DNA of 64,000 bases from contig NVSG01000002.1 in NCBI GenBank assembly GCA_002401155.1, positions 779,462 through 843,461 on the forward strand. Reading direction: 5' to 3'. Numbering within the stretch: the first letter of the stretch is position 1; every line of letters starts with the position of its first letter. The DNA comes from Hyphomicrobiales bacterium. Its GTDB lineage: Bacteria; Pseudomonadota; Alphaproteobacteria; Rhizobiales; Rhizobiaceae. A program made the position numbers and the translations under genes. Under the pieces are notes generated by a model that did no database searches, was not told where the DNA came from, and saw nothing but the letters and a program-made list of their open reading frames with translations. Shown here in pieces: positions 10,370 to 19,386 of the stretch.

Positions 10370-10948
10370 ATGACCAAAAGTCCTGACGCATTTCGAACAA
10401 TAAGCGAAGTTTCCGATGAGCTGGATTTGCCTCAGCATGTCCTGCGCTTCTGGGAAACAAGGTTCGCTCAAATCAAACCTTTAAAACGCGGCGGTGGTCG
10501 GCGTTATTACCGGCCGGATGATGTGGATCTCCTGCGTGGTATACGTCATCTTTTATACGATGACGGTTATACAATTCGCGGCGTTCAACGCCTCATGAAG
10601 GAAAATGGCAACAAATATGTCATCGCCTTTGGGCGCGGGGAATATCCAGAAGGTGCCGTCCCTGCCGAATCAGCTCAAGCGAGGGGGCAGGCCGAAGAAA
10701 CGGTTTACGAAGAACAGATGCCAAACATTGGGTCCACCCAATCTGCTGTAACCGTTGAAGAACTAACGCAGCGCCTACCGGACGATGGCAAATCCAAAGG
10801 CTTGCTGGGTCGCTTGCGCAATAAGAACGGCCAATCTTCGGCAAATGGGGCCGACGGGATTGAAATCAACGATGAAGACCGTCGCCATTTGCAGGCAACC
10901 TTGTATGAATTACTGGAATGTAAGCGACTTCTTGATCAGGTGCGTTAG
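10370..10948 (+). CDS. MerR family transcriptional regulator
   Basis: The product is 192 residues with an N-terminal MerR-type winged helix: [22 protein letters not shown] and R-R-Y-Y-R-P-D-D-V (roughly residues 10-60). The remainder is a variable, partly acidic linker with a C-terminal helical segment and no metal-binding cysteines, so no ligand can be suggested. The start ATG 10370 lies 9 bases after GGAG; a TTG at 10355 would place that ribosome binding site inside the gene. This ihfA-linked MerR gene is conserved in Hyphomicrobiales. Its TAG stop is completed by repeat copy C. Confidence 0.9.
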   Translation: MTKSPDAFRTISEVSDELDLPQHVLRFWETRFAQIKPLKRGGGRRYYRPDDVDLLRGIRHLLYDDGYTIRGVQRLMKENGNKYVIAFGRGEYPEGAVPAESAQARGQAEETVYEEQMPNIGSTQSAVTVEELTQRLPDDGKSKGLLGRLRNKNGQSSANGADGIEINDEDRRHLQATLYELLECKRLLDQVR

Positions 10949-10998
10949 AGCACTACCCGAAAAGTGGTAACCGGTTCTTGGATAAGAAGCGCGCATCT
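10947..10998 (+). repeat. dispersed stem-loop repeat, family 1, copy C
   Basis: Begins with the AG of the merR stop codon (TTAGAGCACT) and runs to GCGCGCATCT. It contains AACCGGTT and the inner arms CCGAAAA and TTCTTGG, which pair with one G-U and one mismatch, so this copy is the least perfect of the four. Confidence 0.75.
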
Positions 10999-11044
10999 AC
11001 AAAAGTTTTTCTTATCAGTGCAAGCAGCCTCAAACAAACACTAT

Positions 11045-11076
11045 AAAAAAAGCCAGAATATCTCGGATATTCTGGC
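11045..11076 (-). terminator. intrinsic terminator of mucR
   Basis: A ten-base perfect stem GCCAGAATAT/ATATTCTGGC (11052-11061, 11067-11076) is followed on the minus strand by seven T (plus-strand A run 11045-11051). It lies 43 bases past the mucR stop. Confidence 0.88.
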
Positions 11077-11118
11077 CTTTATCATGACTTTAATGTTGGT
11101 AGGCAGCTTTTGCCGCCT

Positions 11119-11568
11119 TTAACTTACTTTCAGTTTTGTGCCTGGTTTGCGGCCCAGACCCATTTTGCGTGCAAGTGAAGAGCGTTCTTTTGCATAGTTT
11201 GGAGCTACCATCGGATAGTCATGCGGCAAGCCCCATTTTTCGCGGTAATCTTCCGGGGAAAGATTGAAATGCGAGCGCAAGTGACGCTTCAGGGATTTAA
11301 ATTTCTTGCCGTCCTCCAAGCAGATGAGATAATCATCGTGCAAGGATTTTTTGATAGGAACAGCTGGTTTACGTTTTTCAACGGCCATCATTGAGCGTGA
11401 ACCCTTCAATTTCGCAAATGCACCATACACATCGGTGATCAATTTAGGTAGTTCTGCCGTTGATACTGGGTTATTACCTACATAGGAGGAGACAACTTCC
11501 GCTGTCATTTCAAGGGTGTAATCCAGTTCCTGCTGTTCTGGTCCGGCCTTCGCCATCGGATTATTCAT
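11119..11568 (-). CDS. mucR: MucR/Ros family zinc-finger transcriptional regulator
   Basis: MucR/Ros proteins are global regulators of exopolysaccharide, motility and host interaction genes in alphaproteobacteria. The product carries the shortened zinc finger C-x2-D-x9-H-x3-H (Cys83, Asp86, His96, His100 with start 11568) in C-L-E-D-G-K-K-F-K-S-L-K-R-H-L, then S-P-E-D-Y-R-E-K-W-G-L-P and the basic tail G-L-G-R-K. ATG 11568 gives 149 residues, the family norm; in-frame ATG 11589 is a possible alternative. The polysaccharide cluster from 13.5 kb onward is a plausible target, but this is inference. Confidence 0.93.
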   Translation of the reverse strand: MNNPMAKAGPEQQELDYTLEMTAEVVSSYVGNNPVSTAELPKLITDVYGAFAKLKGSRSMMAVEKRKPAVPIKKSLHDDYLICLEDGKKFKSLKRHLRSHFNLSPEDYREKWGLPHDYPMVAPNYAKERSSLARKMGLGRKPGTKLKVS

Positions 11569-11707
11569 GGAATGTTCTTTCTTATACATAGTTCGTCTTG
11601 CACCAGCTAGTTTCTGTAGAAAACACGCTAACTCAATGTGGGTTTCATTCAATTAAATCTATAAAAAGGGAATTGAACCAAATCAATCGATGGATTACAT
11701 ATAATTC

Positions 11708-12622
11708 ATGGATAAATTAGATTACTTGAGCATGAACGGTCGCCTTCTAAAGGTATTCCTTGCTATTTTCGAGACAAATTCAGTCGGCGCTGCTGCCCAT
11801 GAGTTAGGTATCAATCAATCGACTGTCAGTTACAGTCTGGATAAATTACGTACCTATCTCGGTGATCCGTTATTCCTAAAATCTGGTCGTGGCATCACTC
11901 CCACTGAACATGCCATTATGCTGGCACCTCGGATAAGATCGCTTTTGACGTCCATGGAAGGTCTTGCCGGCCAAGACGATTATCACCCCGAAGAAGACGA
12001 CAGGCCCATAACAATGGCCGCCAATACATTACATTTATTACCACAATGGGCGCAGATTTACCGTCGGATTGTAAAAGAAGCGCCCAACATGCCCGTGCGC
12101 ATGCTGGAGTTGGGGTCGCGTGAAAATATCAGCGGCTTGCTCAATTCTGCCAATGTGGACTTGGTTTTTGGCATCCGTCCTGAGTCGTACGCAGACACAT
12201 TGGATGCACGGGAAGTATTTTCCCAACCTCAGGCCTGTTTCTACGATCCAAAAGAGCGTGGACCGGTAAACACACTGGCTGAATATTTCGATGCCAGACA
12301 CGCCGTGCTCGATTTTGGCTCAGGCAATAGAAGCATAACGGACGCCTTGCTGGATAAATCTGGGCGAAAGAGAAATATTACACTCTACGCACCCAATATT
12401 GAGGCGCTTGCAACCTTGATTAAAGGGACGGATCAAATTGCCTCTTTTCAAAAAAACCTGATCAAGACGGTATTCGATGGTTTCGACTGGTGCGAGCCGC
12501 CTTTGATATTGCCGCAAATCGACATCGATATGATATGGCATCGCCGCGATGAAAATTCGGGCCGGAGCCAATGGATCAGGAGCCTTGTACTTTCCTGTGT
12601 ACAAGAAAGTACAAGCGGTTAA
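11708..12622 (+). CDS. LysR family transcriptional regulator
   Basis: A 304-residue LysR-type regulator. The N-terminal winged helix (about residues 10-70) has the family pattern L-L-K-V-F-L-A-I-F-E-T-N-S-V-G-A-A-A-H-E-L-G-I-N-Q-S-T-V-S-Y. A type 2 periplasmic-binding-like effector domain fills the rest. It is divergent from mucR (about 140 bases between the starts) and is followed by a HAD phosphatase 33 bases downstream, with which it may form an operon. The effector is unknown. Confidence 0.92.
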   Translation: MDKLDYLSMNGRLLKVFLAIFETNSVGAAAHELGINQSTVSYSLDKLRTYLGDPLFLKSGRGITPTEHAIMLAPRIRSLLTSMEGLAGQDDYHPEEDDRPITMAANTLHLLPQWAQIYRRIVKEAPNMPVRMLELGSRENISGLLNSANVDLVFGIRPESYADTLDAREVFSQPQACFYDPKERGPVNTLAEYFDARHAVLDFGSGNRSITDALLDKSGRKRNITLYAPNIEALATLIKGTDQIASFQKNLIKTVFDGFDWCEPPLILPQIDIDMIWHRRDENSGRSQWIRSLVLSCVQESTSG

Positions 12623-12655
12623 AGTCCGCTTCGAATAGAACCGCCTGAATTAAAA

Positions 12656-13315
12656 ATGGAAAGTCTTCTTTTGTCCCAACCCAAACTCGTAATTTTTGAT
12701 TGTGACGGTGTGATCGTCGATAGCGTAATGGCCCATTGCGAGGTTCAGGCAGAGAATTTTGCCAAATATGGCCTGAATATCACACCGCAGGAAGTTCTGA
12801 GCTTTGGCGCAGGAAAGATGTCCTCCATAGGCGATGCCGCCGAGAGGTTGGGAGCAAGGCTTCCCGATGACTGGGTCGATGAAATTTATCGCGAAATATA
12901 CGCGCGCCTCGAACTGGGTGTGCCCGTGATAGACGGCGTATTGGATGTTCTCGACAGGCTTGAACATTCCGGCGTACCGTTTTGTCTGGCTTCCAATGGC
13001 AGCGAAGAAAAAATGGCGATCATGTTGGAAAAGAAAGGCGTGCTTGACCGGTTTGATGGCGCGATATTTTCCGCTCATACAATTGGTATCTGGAAGCCTG
13101 ACCCGGGACTATTTCAACATGCTGCAAGTGCAATGGGCGTGCTGGCGGAAGATTGCGTAGTCATAGAAGACAGTCACACTGGTGTATTGGCAGCAAAGCG
13201 CGCGCAAATGAGATGCTTTGGTTATGCGCCGGATGGTGAGGGTCGTGCATTGGAAAACGAGGGTGCGGTTGTTTTCAAAAACATGCAACAATTGCCAGAG
13301 CTTCTTGGGCTTTAA
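12656..13315 (+). CDS. HAD superfamily hydrolase (subfamily IA)
   Basis: A 219-residue haloacid dehalogenase-like phosphatase. Motif I is D-C-D-G-V-I-V-D-S (nucleophile Asp15, acid/base Asp17), motif II is the A-S-N-G-S turn, motif III includes W-K-P-D-P-G-L-F, and motif IV is I-E-D-S-H-T-G-V. The inserted helical cap between motifs I and II places it in subfamily IA, with beta-phosphoglucomutase- or sugar-phosphatase-like enzymes. The natural substrate cannot be read from the sequence. It follows the LysR gene closely and precedes a convergent tRNA-Pro gene. Confidence 0.88.
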   Translation: MESLLLSQPKLVIFDCDGVIVDSVMAHCEVQAENFAKYGLNITPQEVLSFGAGKMSSIGDAAERLGARLPDDWVDEIYREIYARLELGVPVIDGVLDVLDRLEHSGVPFCLASNGSEEKMAIMLEKKGVLDRFDGAIFSAHTIGIWKPDPGLFQHAASAMGVLAEDCVVIEDSHTGVLAAKRAQMRCFGYAPDGEGRALENEGAVVFKNMQQLPELLGL

Positions 13316-13370
13316 CGGCTATGTACAGGTGCAAATTGCGAGTGAAAAAATACATCAAACGAATATTTTC

Positions 13371-13447
<77 letters not shown>

Positions 13448-13517
13448 ACCTTGGCGCGACTATATGCATTGGCTTGGCCAAATTCAATATCAGAATTGAA
13501 CGGAATGCCGTCAAATT

Positions 13518-15065
13518 TTAATATGCATTCTCGGTATTCAGCAATTTTGCCGGGGTGATGAACAAGATATAGAAATCCAGCATGAGCGACCAGTTTTCGA
13601 TGTAATACAGATCGCAGCTAACCCGTTTCTTGATTTTATCTTCATTGTCGATTTCACCGCGCCAGCCATTGATTTGCGCCCAGCCGGTAACGCCGGGTTT
13701 GACTTTATGACGAGCAAAATAACCATCAACCACTTCGTCCCAGAGTTGGTTTTGCGTATGTGCATTCACTGCGTGCGGGCGAGGGCCGACCAAGGAGAGC
13801 TTACCAGTCAGAACGTTAAACAGTTGCGGCAATTCATCGATTGAAGTTTTGCGGATAAACCGTCCCACACGGGTGACCCGTGGGTCGCCTTTGGTGACTA
13901 CGGTCTTCGCATCGGCATCCGACATCTCATGATACATGGAGCGAAATTTCCAGATATTCACCACCTGATTATTAAAGCCGTAGCGCTTCTGGCGGAAAAA
14001 CACAGGTCCTTTGCTTTCAATCTTGATGGCAATCGCTGTCGTGATCATCACCGGGAATAAAAATACCAATGCAGCCACCGAAAAGAACAAATCGAAGACC
14101 CGCTTTGTGACGGCATCCCAATCAGCAATCGGCTTGTCAAAAACATCAAGGAAAGGCACCGCGCCTTCATAGCTGTATGAGCGTGGGCGAAACCGTAACT
14201 TATTGGTATGGGCCGACAAACGAATATCCACCGGCAGTACCCAAAGACGCTTGAGCAATTGCAGAACACGGTTTTCAGCCGATAGGGGCAAAGATACGAT
14301 CAACATATCAATGCGGGCCATACGACCGAATTTTACCAGTTCTTTCACATTGCCAAGCTTTGGATATCCGGCAACGATAGGAGGAGACCTGTCATCTTTT
14401 CGGTCATCAAAAATGCCGCAAATACGAATGTCATTATCGCTTTGCGCTTCCAGTGAACGGATAAGTTCTGCAGCAGGTTCGCCGCCGCCAACGATCACAG
14501 CACGGCGTTCCAGCCTGCCATCGGACGACAGTTTCTTGACATAGATGGAAATTGCAATGCGAAACAGGATCAAAAAGCTGATGCCGGAAACAAACCACAG
14601 CCCAAACCAGACGCGCGAAAATTCATTGGCGGTTTTGGTGAAAAATGTCACTAACAACACAAATGTCAATGCCATGACAAACCCGGATATCACCTTGGAG
14701 ACTTGCGAAAGCAAATTGCGCAAGGATGATATCTGGTATCCATCCATTGCCTGAATAAAACAGATGGTCAAAAACCCACCAAGTGCCGACGAGGTGAAAT
14801 AGAGAGATTGGATGTCCGTTTCCGGCCAAACATAAGTTGCATAAAGCACCAGACCGATGGCCAGCAAGCCAACAAATTCAAACAATCGAACGAATGCTGA
14901 AATCAGGTGTGGCGAAGCCACATCTGCCGCAAATTGTTCCGCAACTTGACGTGCAAGATCATTCAGTTCGACCGAGCGATCACTGCTGCTATCATCATCG
15001 ATAACCGTATTTTTTACGGCCATTTTGCTGAATATTTTTTCCGAAGTTAAGCTGTCCGTACTCAT
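13518..15065 (-). CDS. undecaprenyl-phosphate glucose-1-phosphate transferase (polyisoprenyl-P hexose transferase)
   Basis: This enzyme starts polysaccharide repeat units by moving a hexose-1-phosphate from the nucleotide sugar to undecaprenyl phosphate. The 515-residue protein has four or five N-terminal membrane helices, a central CoA-binding-like Rossmann segment (V-I-V-G-G-G-E-P-A) and the C-terminal bacterial sugar transferase domain with [21 protein letters not shown] and S-L-V-G-P-R-P. The layout matches WcaJ, HfsE and UppE. Start ATG 15065 follows AGGGAACGGG; the extra 19 codons upstream look non-coding. It is the last gene in the direction of the wza-glycosyltransferase group. Confidence 0.93.
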   Translation of the reverse strand: MSTDSLTSEKIFSKMAVKNTVIDDDSSSDRSVELNDLARQVAEQFAADVASPHLISAFVRLFEFVGLLAIGLVLYATYVWPETDIQSLYFTSSALGGFLTICFIQAMDGYQISSLRNLLSQVSKVISGFVMALTFVLLVTFFTKTANEFSRVWFGLWFVSGISFLILFRIAISIYVKKLSSDGRLERRAVIVGGGEPAAELIRSLEAQSDNDIRICGIFDDRKDDRSPPIVAGYPKLGNVKELVKFGRMARIDMLIVSLPLSAENRVLQLLKRLWVLPVDIRLSAHTNKLRFRPRSYSYEGAVPFLDVFDKPIADWDAVTKRVFDLFFSVAALVFLFPVMITTAIAIKIESKGPVFFRQKRYGFNNQVVNIWKFRSMYHEMSDADAKTVVTKGDPRVTRVGRFIRKTSIDELPQLFNVLTGKLSLVGPRPHAVNAHTQNQLWDEVVDGYFARHKVKPGVTGWAQINGWRGEIDNEDKIKKRVSCDLYYIENWSLMLDFYILFITPAKLLNTENAY

Positions 15066-15221
15066 GTCCCGTTCCCTTGAATTCCCGTCCCCAGGAAGCT
15101 GTAAGTGAAAATTCACATACATAATTGAGGTTATGATCAGGGAAAAACGCTAATAAAGCTTGTTGAGTGGGCGAAATAGGTCGGAATTTAGTAACTGTTT
15201 TATACTAAGGATAACAATAAG

Positions 15222-16367
15222 TTAAATTGTTTCCAGTGTTTTCCGGTAGGCGGTTTCCATATTCTGGGCCATGACTTCAACGGAAAAACGCTCAGCCAGT
15301 TTATTGGCTCTTTTGTCGACTGTGGCTTTTTTGTTCTCGTCATCAAGCACTTTAAGCATCAGTTCGGCCAATGCGTCACTATCTCCCGGTTTGCACATTG
15401 TACCGGTTTCGTCGGTAAAAATTTCCGGGATTCCGCCAACATTAGTCACAACGATGGGCATGTGGCCCGCAATCGCTTCCAGCACGATATAGGGCATGGA
15501 TTCAGCGCGCGAGGGGACAACAACAACTTTCGCCTTGGCAAAAGCTTGGCGGGCAGGCATGGCGCTATGAACACGCACGCAATCTTCCAAACCGGTCATA
15601 GCAATCTGCTTTAGGTATTTTTCTTCGTCCGGCCCATCGCCAACAAATTCAGCGATGATATTTTCGCGGCCCTCCATGGCCCTGATTTTAGCAAGGGCGT
15701 AGAGAAAAACATCCGGCCCTTTAAGGTCTCGCATCATGCCGATATAGAGGAAATCCGCCGGATTTCGTTCCATGCTCACCGGCACATATTCTTCCGGTGA
15801 AAGGCCGTTGTAAATGAGACTGACAGCACAGGGCGGCTCGACAATTTTTTCGATAAATCCGTCTTTCTCATAACCACTGACGAATATGAAGCGGTCTGTT
15901 TTACGGCTCAGCCATCGCTCGACCGCAAAAAATAGTTTGCCCTTCACGGAGGCTGCTTCAAAGTGGATGCTGCCTCCGTGGGGACAATAGATTCGGGCAA
16001 CGCGAACACCTGATACCCGAAGCAGTGAACCGGCAATCCGTCCATAAACGCCACCTTTAGCGCCGTGAGAATGGACAATGTCCGGTTTCAATTCCTTGAT
16101 TATTTTATATGTTTTCCAAGTCGCAGTTATATCGCGCTTGGAGATCGAACGGCTCATGGGAATGCGATGCAATCCCAGTGCAAGATGAGGTTTTATCTGC
16201 TCAAACAATTCATCCTCAAATGCACCACCGGTCGTACTGTCGCAAATGATGCCAACCTTGTGGCCAAGCGCGTGTTGTGCCTGCAGCAAGTCACGCACAT
16301 GGCGAAAAATTCCCCCGACCGGCGAGCGGAAGCAATGAACAATTCGAAGTGGGGTATTCGACGGCAT
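15222..16367 (-). CDS. glycosyltransferase family 4
   Basis: A 381-residue GT-B fold glycosyltransferase acting on the cytoplasmic face during polysaccharide assembly. The N-terminal half has a Gly-rich P-V-G-G-I-F-R-H loop for the acceptor side. The C-terminal half has the nucleotide-sugar site with P-S-R-A-E-S-M-P-Y-I-V-L-E-A-I-A (E-x7-E pattern) and N-V-G-G-I-P-E-I-F. The sugar specificity is unknown. It lies 22 bases after the Wza-like gene on the same strand and upstream of the initiating transferase, so these three probably form one transcript. Confidence 0.92.
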   Translation of the reverse strand: MPSNTPLRIVHCFRSPVGGIFRHVRDLLQAQHALGHKVGIICDSTTGGAFEDELFEQIKPHLALGLHRIPMSRSISKRDITATWKTYKIIKELKPDIVHSHGAKGGVYGRIAGSLLRVSGVRVARIYCPHGGSIHFEAASVKGKLFFAVERWLSRKTDRFIFVSGYEKDGFIEKIVEPPCAVSLIYNGLSPEEYVPVSMERNPADFLYIGMMRDLKGPDVFLYALAKIRAMEGRENIIAEFVGDGPDEEKYLKQIAMTGLEDCVRVHSAMPARQAFAKAKVVVVPSRAESMPYIVLEAIAGHMPIVVTNVGGIPEIFTDETGTMCKPGDSDALAELMLKVLDDENKKATVDKRANKLAERFSVEVMAQNMETAYRKTLETI

Positions 16368-16389
16368 GAAAAACTCTAAACCTTGATTC

Positions 16390-16980
16390 TCAAAACAAGC
16401 GCTCGCGCACGTAAATGGTATCTCCAGGTAAAATAGGATCGCTGGTGGGCACGCGGCCTGTCATCACCTGTCCATTGACCTGACGGGTAATATCCATATT
16501 TCCCTGTTCTGCTCTGGCCGAAAAACCACCCGCAATCGCTATCGCATTTTGAACGGTCATCCCCGGCACATAGGTGTATTGCCCGGAAGTGCCGACTTCA
16601 CCCATGATGAAAAACGGGCGGTAACGATCAACTTCAACGGAAACATCTGGATCGCGCAAAAACCCTTTGCGCAGATTTGCAGCAATTGCGGCCTCTAATT
16701 GTTTGGTTGTTCTTCCGCGCGCATTTACCGAACCAATCAGTGGTAGAGCAAGGAAGCCGGCCTTATCGACAGCGTAGGTGTTTGATAAATCGGTCTGATC
16801 AAACACCGTCACGCGCAAGCGGTCGCCAGCATCCAGCGTGTATGGACGGTTTAATACATCGTGGAAGGCTTCATCTGTTGGCTTATAGGTAGAGCAGGAC
16901 GTGACGAATACCGAAGTAAGCGTCAGCGCAAGCCCAAGGGATAATGCCCGGATCGTTTTATTTGTTTTTGTCTGGAACAT
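16390..16980 (-). CDS. Wza-like polysaccharide export lipoprotein
   Basis: A 196-residue outer-membrane polysaccharide exporter. The signal peptide ends in the lipobox V-T-S-C. Next come a polysaccharide export domain (Y-T-L-D-A-G-D-R-L-R-V-T-V-F-D-Q to P-D-V-S-V-E-V) and a SLBB-type segment (R-P-F-F-I-M-G-E-V to G-A-F/G-G-F-S-A-R). It is shorter than E. coli Wza and matches the size of HfsD/UppC/ExoF-like alphaproteobacterial exporters. ATG 16980 is chosen over a TTG six codons earlier. It is the first gene of the minus-strand polysaccharide operon, divergent from the Wzz-like gene. Confidence 0.9.
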   Translation of the reverse strand: MFQTKTNKTIRALSLGLALTLTSVFVTSCSTYKPTDEAFHDVLNRPYTLDAGDRLRVTVFDQTDLSNTYAVDKAGFLALPLIGSVNARGRTTKQLEAAIAANLRKGFLRDPDVSVEVDRYRPFFIMGEVGTSGQYTYVPGMTVQNAIAIAGGFSARAEQGNMDITRQVNGQVMTGRVPTSDPILPGDTIYVRERLF

Positions 16981-17323
16981 AGTTCCCGATACCTTCAATA
17001 CAAATGGGTGCCCGCCAGTGAAGTTTATAAGCGGCCAATCTTTGGAGCATTAAACATCGGTTATGGTTAATGTCGGGTAAATTAATGGAAATTTTTATCA
17101 AGATTTTTGAGTCAAAATAGCGGTCACCCTCAACCCAGTTAATCTTGTTAGATAATTGTTAATTATAAATATTTTCAAGAATTAACCAGCTGGAAACCAT
17201 GAGGTTTCATAGTTCGTCCAGATTTACCAAGGTCAATGCCAAGATCAATGAGTGTCATTGATTTAATTGATAGCCATGAGGCATGTGTTTTGTAAAAAGT
17301 GTTTGAGTACAGGAGTATGCGAG
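16981..17323. other. divergent intergenic region between wza-like and wzz-like genes
   Basis: This 343-base AT-rich gap separates the two polysaccharide transcripts. I find no open frame of substance. It should hold the promoters in both directions; the only firm element is AGGAG at 17311-17315, the ribosome binding site for the gene starting at 17324. Confidence 0.5.
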
Positions 17324-17989
17324 ATGGGGTTCTGTTATGGGTTCTCGCGAAATATGGATATCGACTTCACCGGTTTGTCCTTCATGATTCGGGAAAAGAA
17401 GTGGCATATTCTAGCCAGCGGATTGATCGCAATTGCAGTATTGGCGTCGATATTTATGGCTATCCCTCAAGAATATCAGGGAAGTACAAGTATTTTGATC
17501 GAAAATCGGGAGTTTGTGTTCAACGGTCCCGATAAAATCACTGCTCAGGCTACAATTATTCATTCCGATATCATTGTTTTGAAAGCTATCAAAAAGCTCG
17601 GTCTGTCCGATGATGCTCTTGTCGATATCAAACAAGAACTAAAAATTTCGATTGATAAAAATTCCCGCGTGCTTCAACTGCGGTTTTCTTCAAACGATCG
17701 CAGATTGGCAAGCATGGTTCCCAATGCCATTGCTGAGGAATATCTGGCCGCATCGCAAATCAAAACAGTAAACGCCCACGTCATTGCGCACGCCACATCA
17801 GTGGGGGAGTCGGGAAAATTGGAAAATACATTCTACGCCATCCTCAGCATGGTGCTGGCGATGGCGCTTTATGTAACCGGCATTATCATATCAGCCCTGA
17901 TATCAGGGGCCGGGTTGAAACCAAGCGGGAAAATTCCCCGCGAATTGGTTCCAGACGCTGTGCAAAATTTGCCGGAATTTGCAGTTTAA
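17324..17989 (+). CDS. short Wzz-like chain-length determinant protein without kinase domain
   Basis: A 221-residue inner-membrane protein with two transmembrane helices (about residues 28-47 and 170-193) around a periplasmic domain of about 120 residues. The order S-F-M-I-R-E-K-K-W-H-I-L, Y-Q-G-S-T-S-I-L-I-E and R-V-L-Q-L-R-F-S matches the Wzz N-terminal family. Typical co-polymerases of this kind have a long coiled coil of 300 or more residues and sometimes a C-terminal tyrosine kinase; both are missing here, so this is a reduced form. ATG 17324 sits 8 bases after AGGAG. It lies in the middle of the polysaccharide cluster and probably partners the Wza-like exporter, as HfsA partners HfsD. 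Confidence 0.75.
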   Translation: MGFCYGFSRNMDIDFTGLSFMIREKKWHILASGLIAIAVLASIFMAIPQEYQGSTSILIENREFVFNGPDKITAQATIIHSDIIVLKAIKKLGLSDDALVDIKQELKISIDKNSRVLQLRFSSNDRRLASMVPNAIAEEYLAASQIKTVNAHVIAHATSVGESGKLENTFYAILSMVLAMALYVTGIIISALISGAGLKPSGKIPRELVPDAVQNLPEFAV

Positions 17990-18012
17990 CCCACAGCCGG
18001 CATATGTTGCAT

Positions 18013-19239
18013 CTAGCGTCTGAAGAAGTCAGCCTTCTTTGCACGGGCCTTGCGTACAAGGTTCCAAAGGAAGGCATTTGAACGGATATTACGTTTAGCA
18101 ACGCACCATAATTTATAACCAAACACCAAGGGTATGGCACGTTTGGAAAGTGGCAACAGCACATCGCTCAGAACGATTTGTTCCTGACACCACGAGCGTT
18201 TATAGCGCTCGTCGCCACAACCAAGATCGATAGATTTATAACCATTTTCCGCACAATGTTCGAGCATCAGATAGAGCAGCATTTCGCCCGGACTGGTATG
18301 GCTAAAATCATCATCGGAAATAGAACTGAAATAACCACTCAAATGGGTGCCAAAGCGCCCACCGCCGAAAACAGCACGAATTTCACCGCCGACCTCAAGT
18401 GCAAACAGTTCCAGACTTGAAGATTGCTCATCCTCAGGAATGGCCGCAAGCTTGCTCAAAAAGTCGCGGGAACATGATGACGCAAATACATCCTGAATGC
18501 CCTGTTGGGCAAAGCGATGTGATTTTTGTGCTCTGAATACATCAAGCAGTTTTAACGCTTCACCGGGGGTTGAAGGAACAACCATCCGGTAGCCGCCTTC
18601 TTTTTCGGCTGCACGAACCTGCGAGCGGAACTTTTTACGTTTACGTTTGCCATTGCCACTGTTGAGCACGGCTTCAAAACCATCTTTGAGGTCAATGAAA
18701 TAGGCGCTGTTCAAGGATTCCTGATAAGGCAGTTGTAAAATGGGGTTTTTCTGACCGCCCCACTCAAGAGGCTGACAGCACAATTTGGCAAAAACAATAC
18801 CGGGCACCATACTGCCAATACGCTCAAACAAAGCCGCGAAGCTTTCCGGGCCGCTGTTTTTAAGTAGTTCTGGATGAAACAGGCCCATACACAAATTAGC
18901 GTGTTTACCGCCAACCCAGCGCAAATGCTTGATTGCATCTCCCTCAACCACCAAGGGCAAAATAAAATAGGCTTTGCCATCACGCGATCCGGTGATGATC
19001 ATAGTCTGATGTCGATCATCAGATTCCAGCGTCTTCAGGCATGTATCGACCCAGTTATAGGTCTGATAAACCGAGACGGAAGCAACGCGTTCCAGCTCTT
19101 TCCAGGAATCTTTCAATCCCGACGCACGATCAGCCACAAGAATATCCAAATTCTCGAAGCTAATTGCCGTACCCGATACTTTGCTTAACGCAGTGCGCCG
19201 CTCAAGGACCGGCAACTCTGTACAAACCGCTGATTGCAT
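18013..19239 (-). CDS. GNAT family (FemAB/CelD-like) acyltransferase, HfsK/UppD-like
   Basis: A 408-residue protein with the double-GNAT (FemAB-like, Acetyltransf_6) arrangement. The second domain contains L-E-L-F-A-L-E-V-G-G-E-I-R-A-V-F-G-G-G and the S-P-G-E-M-L-L-Y-L-M-L-E segment followed by D-L-G-C-G-D-E-R-Y-K, the usual acyl-CoA-binding region. Relatives in polysaccharide clusters (HfsK of Caulobacter, CelD-like proteins) modify adhesin sugars. No signal peptide is seen, so it acts in the cytoplasm or at the membrane. It is convergent with the Wzz-like gene and divergent from the deacetylase; both neighbours fit a shared glycan pathway. Confidence 0.85.
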   Translation of the reverse strand: MQSAVCTELPVLERRTALSKVSGTAISFENLDILVADRASGLKDSWKELERVASVSVYQTYNWVDTCLKTLESDDRHQTMIITGSRDGKAYFILPLVVEGDAIKHLRWVGGKHANLCMGLFHPELLKNSGPESFAALFERIGSMVPGIVFAKLCCQPLEWGGQKNPILQLPYQESLNSAYFIDLKDGFEAVLNSGNGKRKRKKFRSQVRAAEKEGGYRMVVPSTPGEALKLLDVFRAQKSHRFAQQGIQDVFASSCSRDFLSKLAAIPEDEQSSSLELFALEVGGEIRAVFGGGRFGTHLSGYFSSISDDDFSHTSPGEMLLYLMLEHCAENGYKSIDLGCGDERYKRSWCQEQIVLSDVLLPLSKRAIPLVFGYKLWCVAKRNIRSNAFLWNLVRKARAKKADFFRR

Positions 19240-19386
19240 CCGCGGAACTCCCCAGTATTTTTCTTATCAGCCTTTTTAGCAACTGAATCTAAAGAATTGA
19301 TGTTCTAGATTAAGAACTGAGGAGCTTGGTAAACGAACTGTTTCGTGTCCCGCATCAATTTTACTGAATAAATACTTGAAACCATT

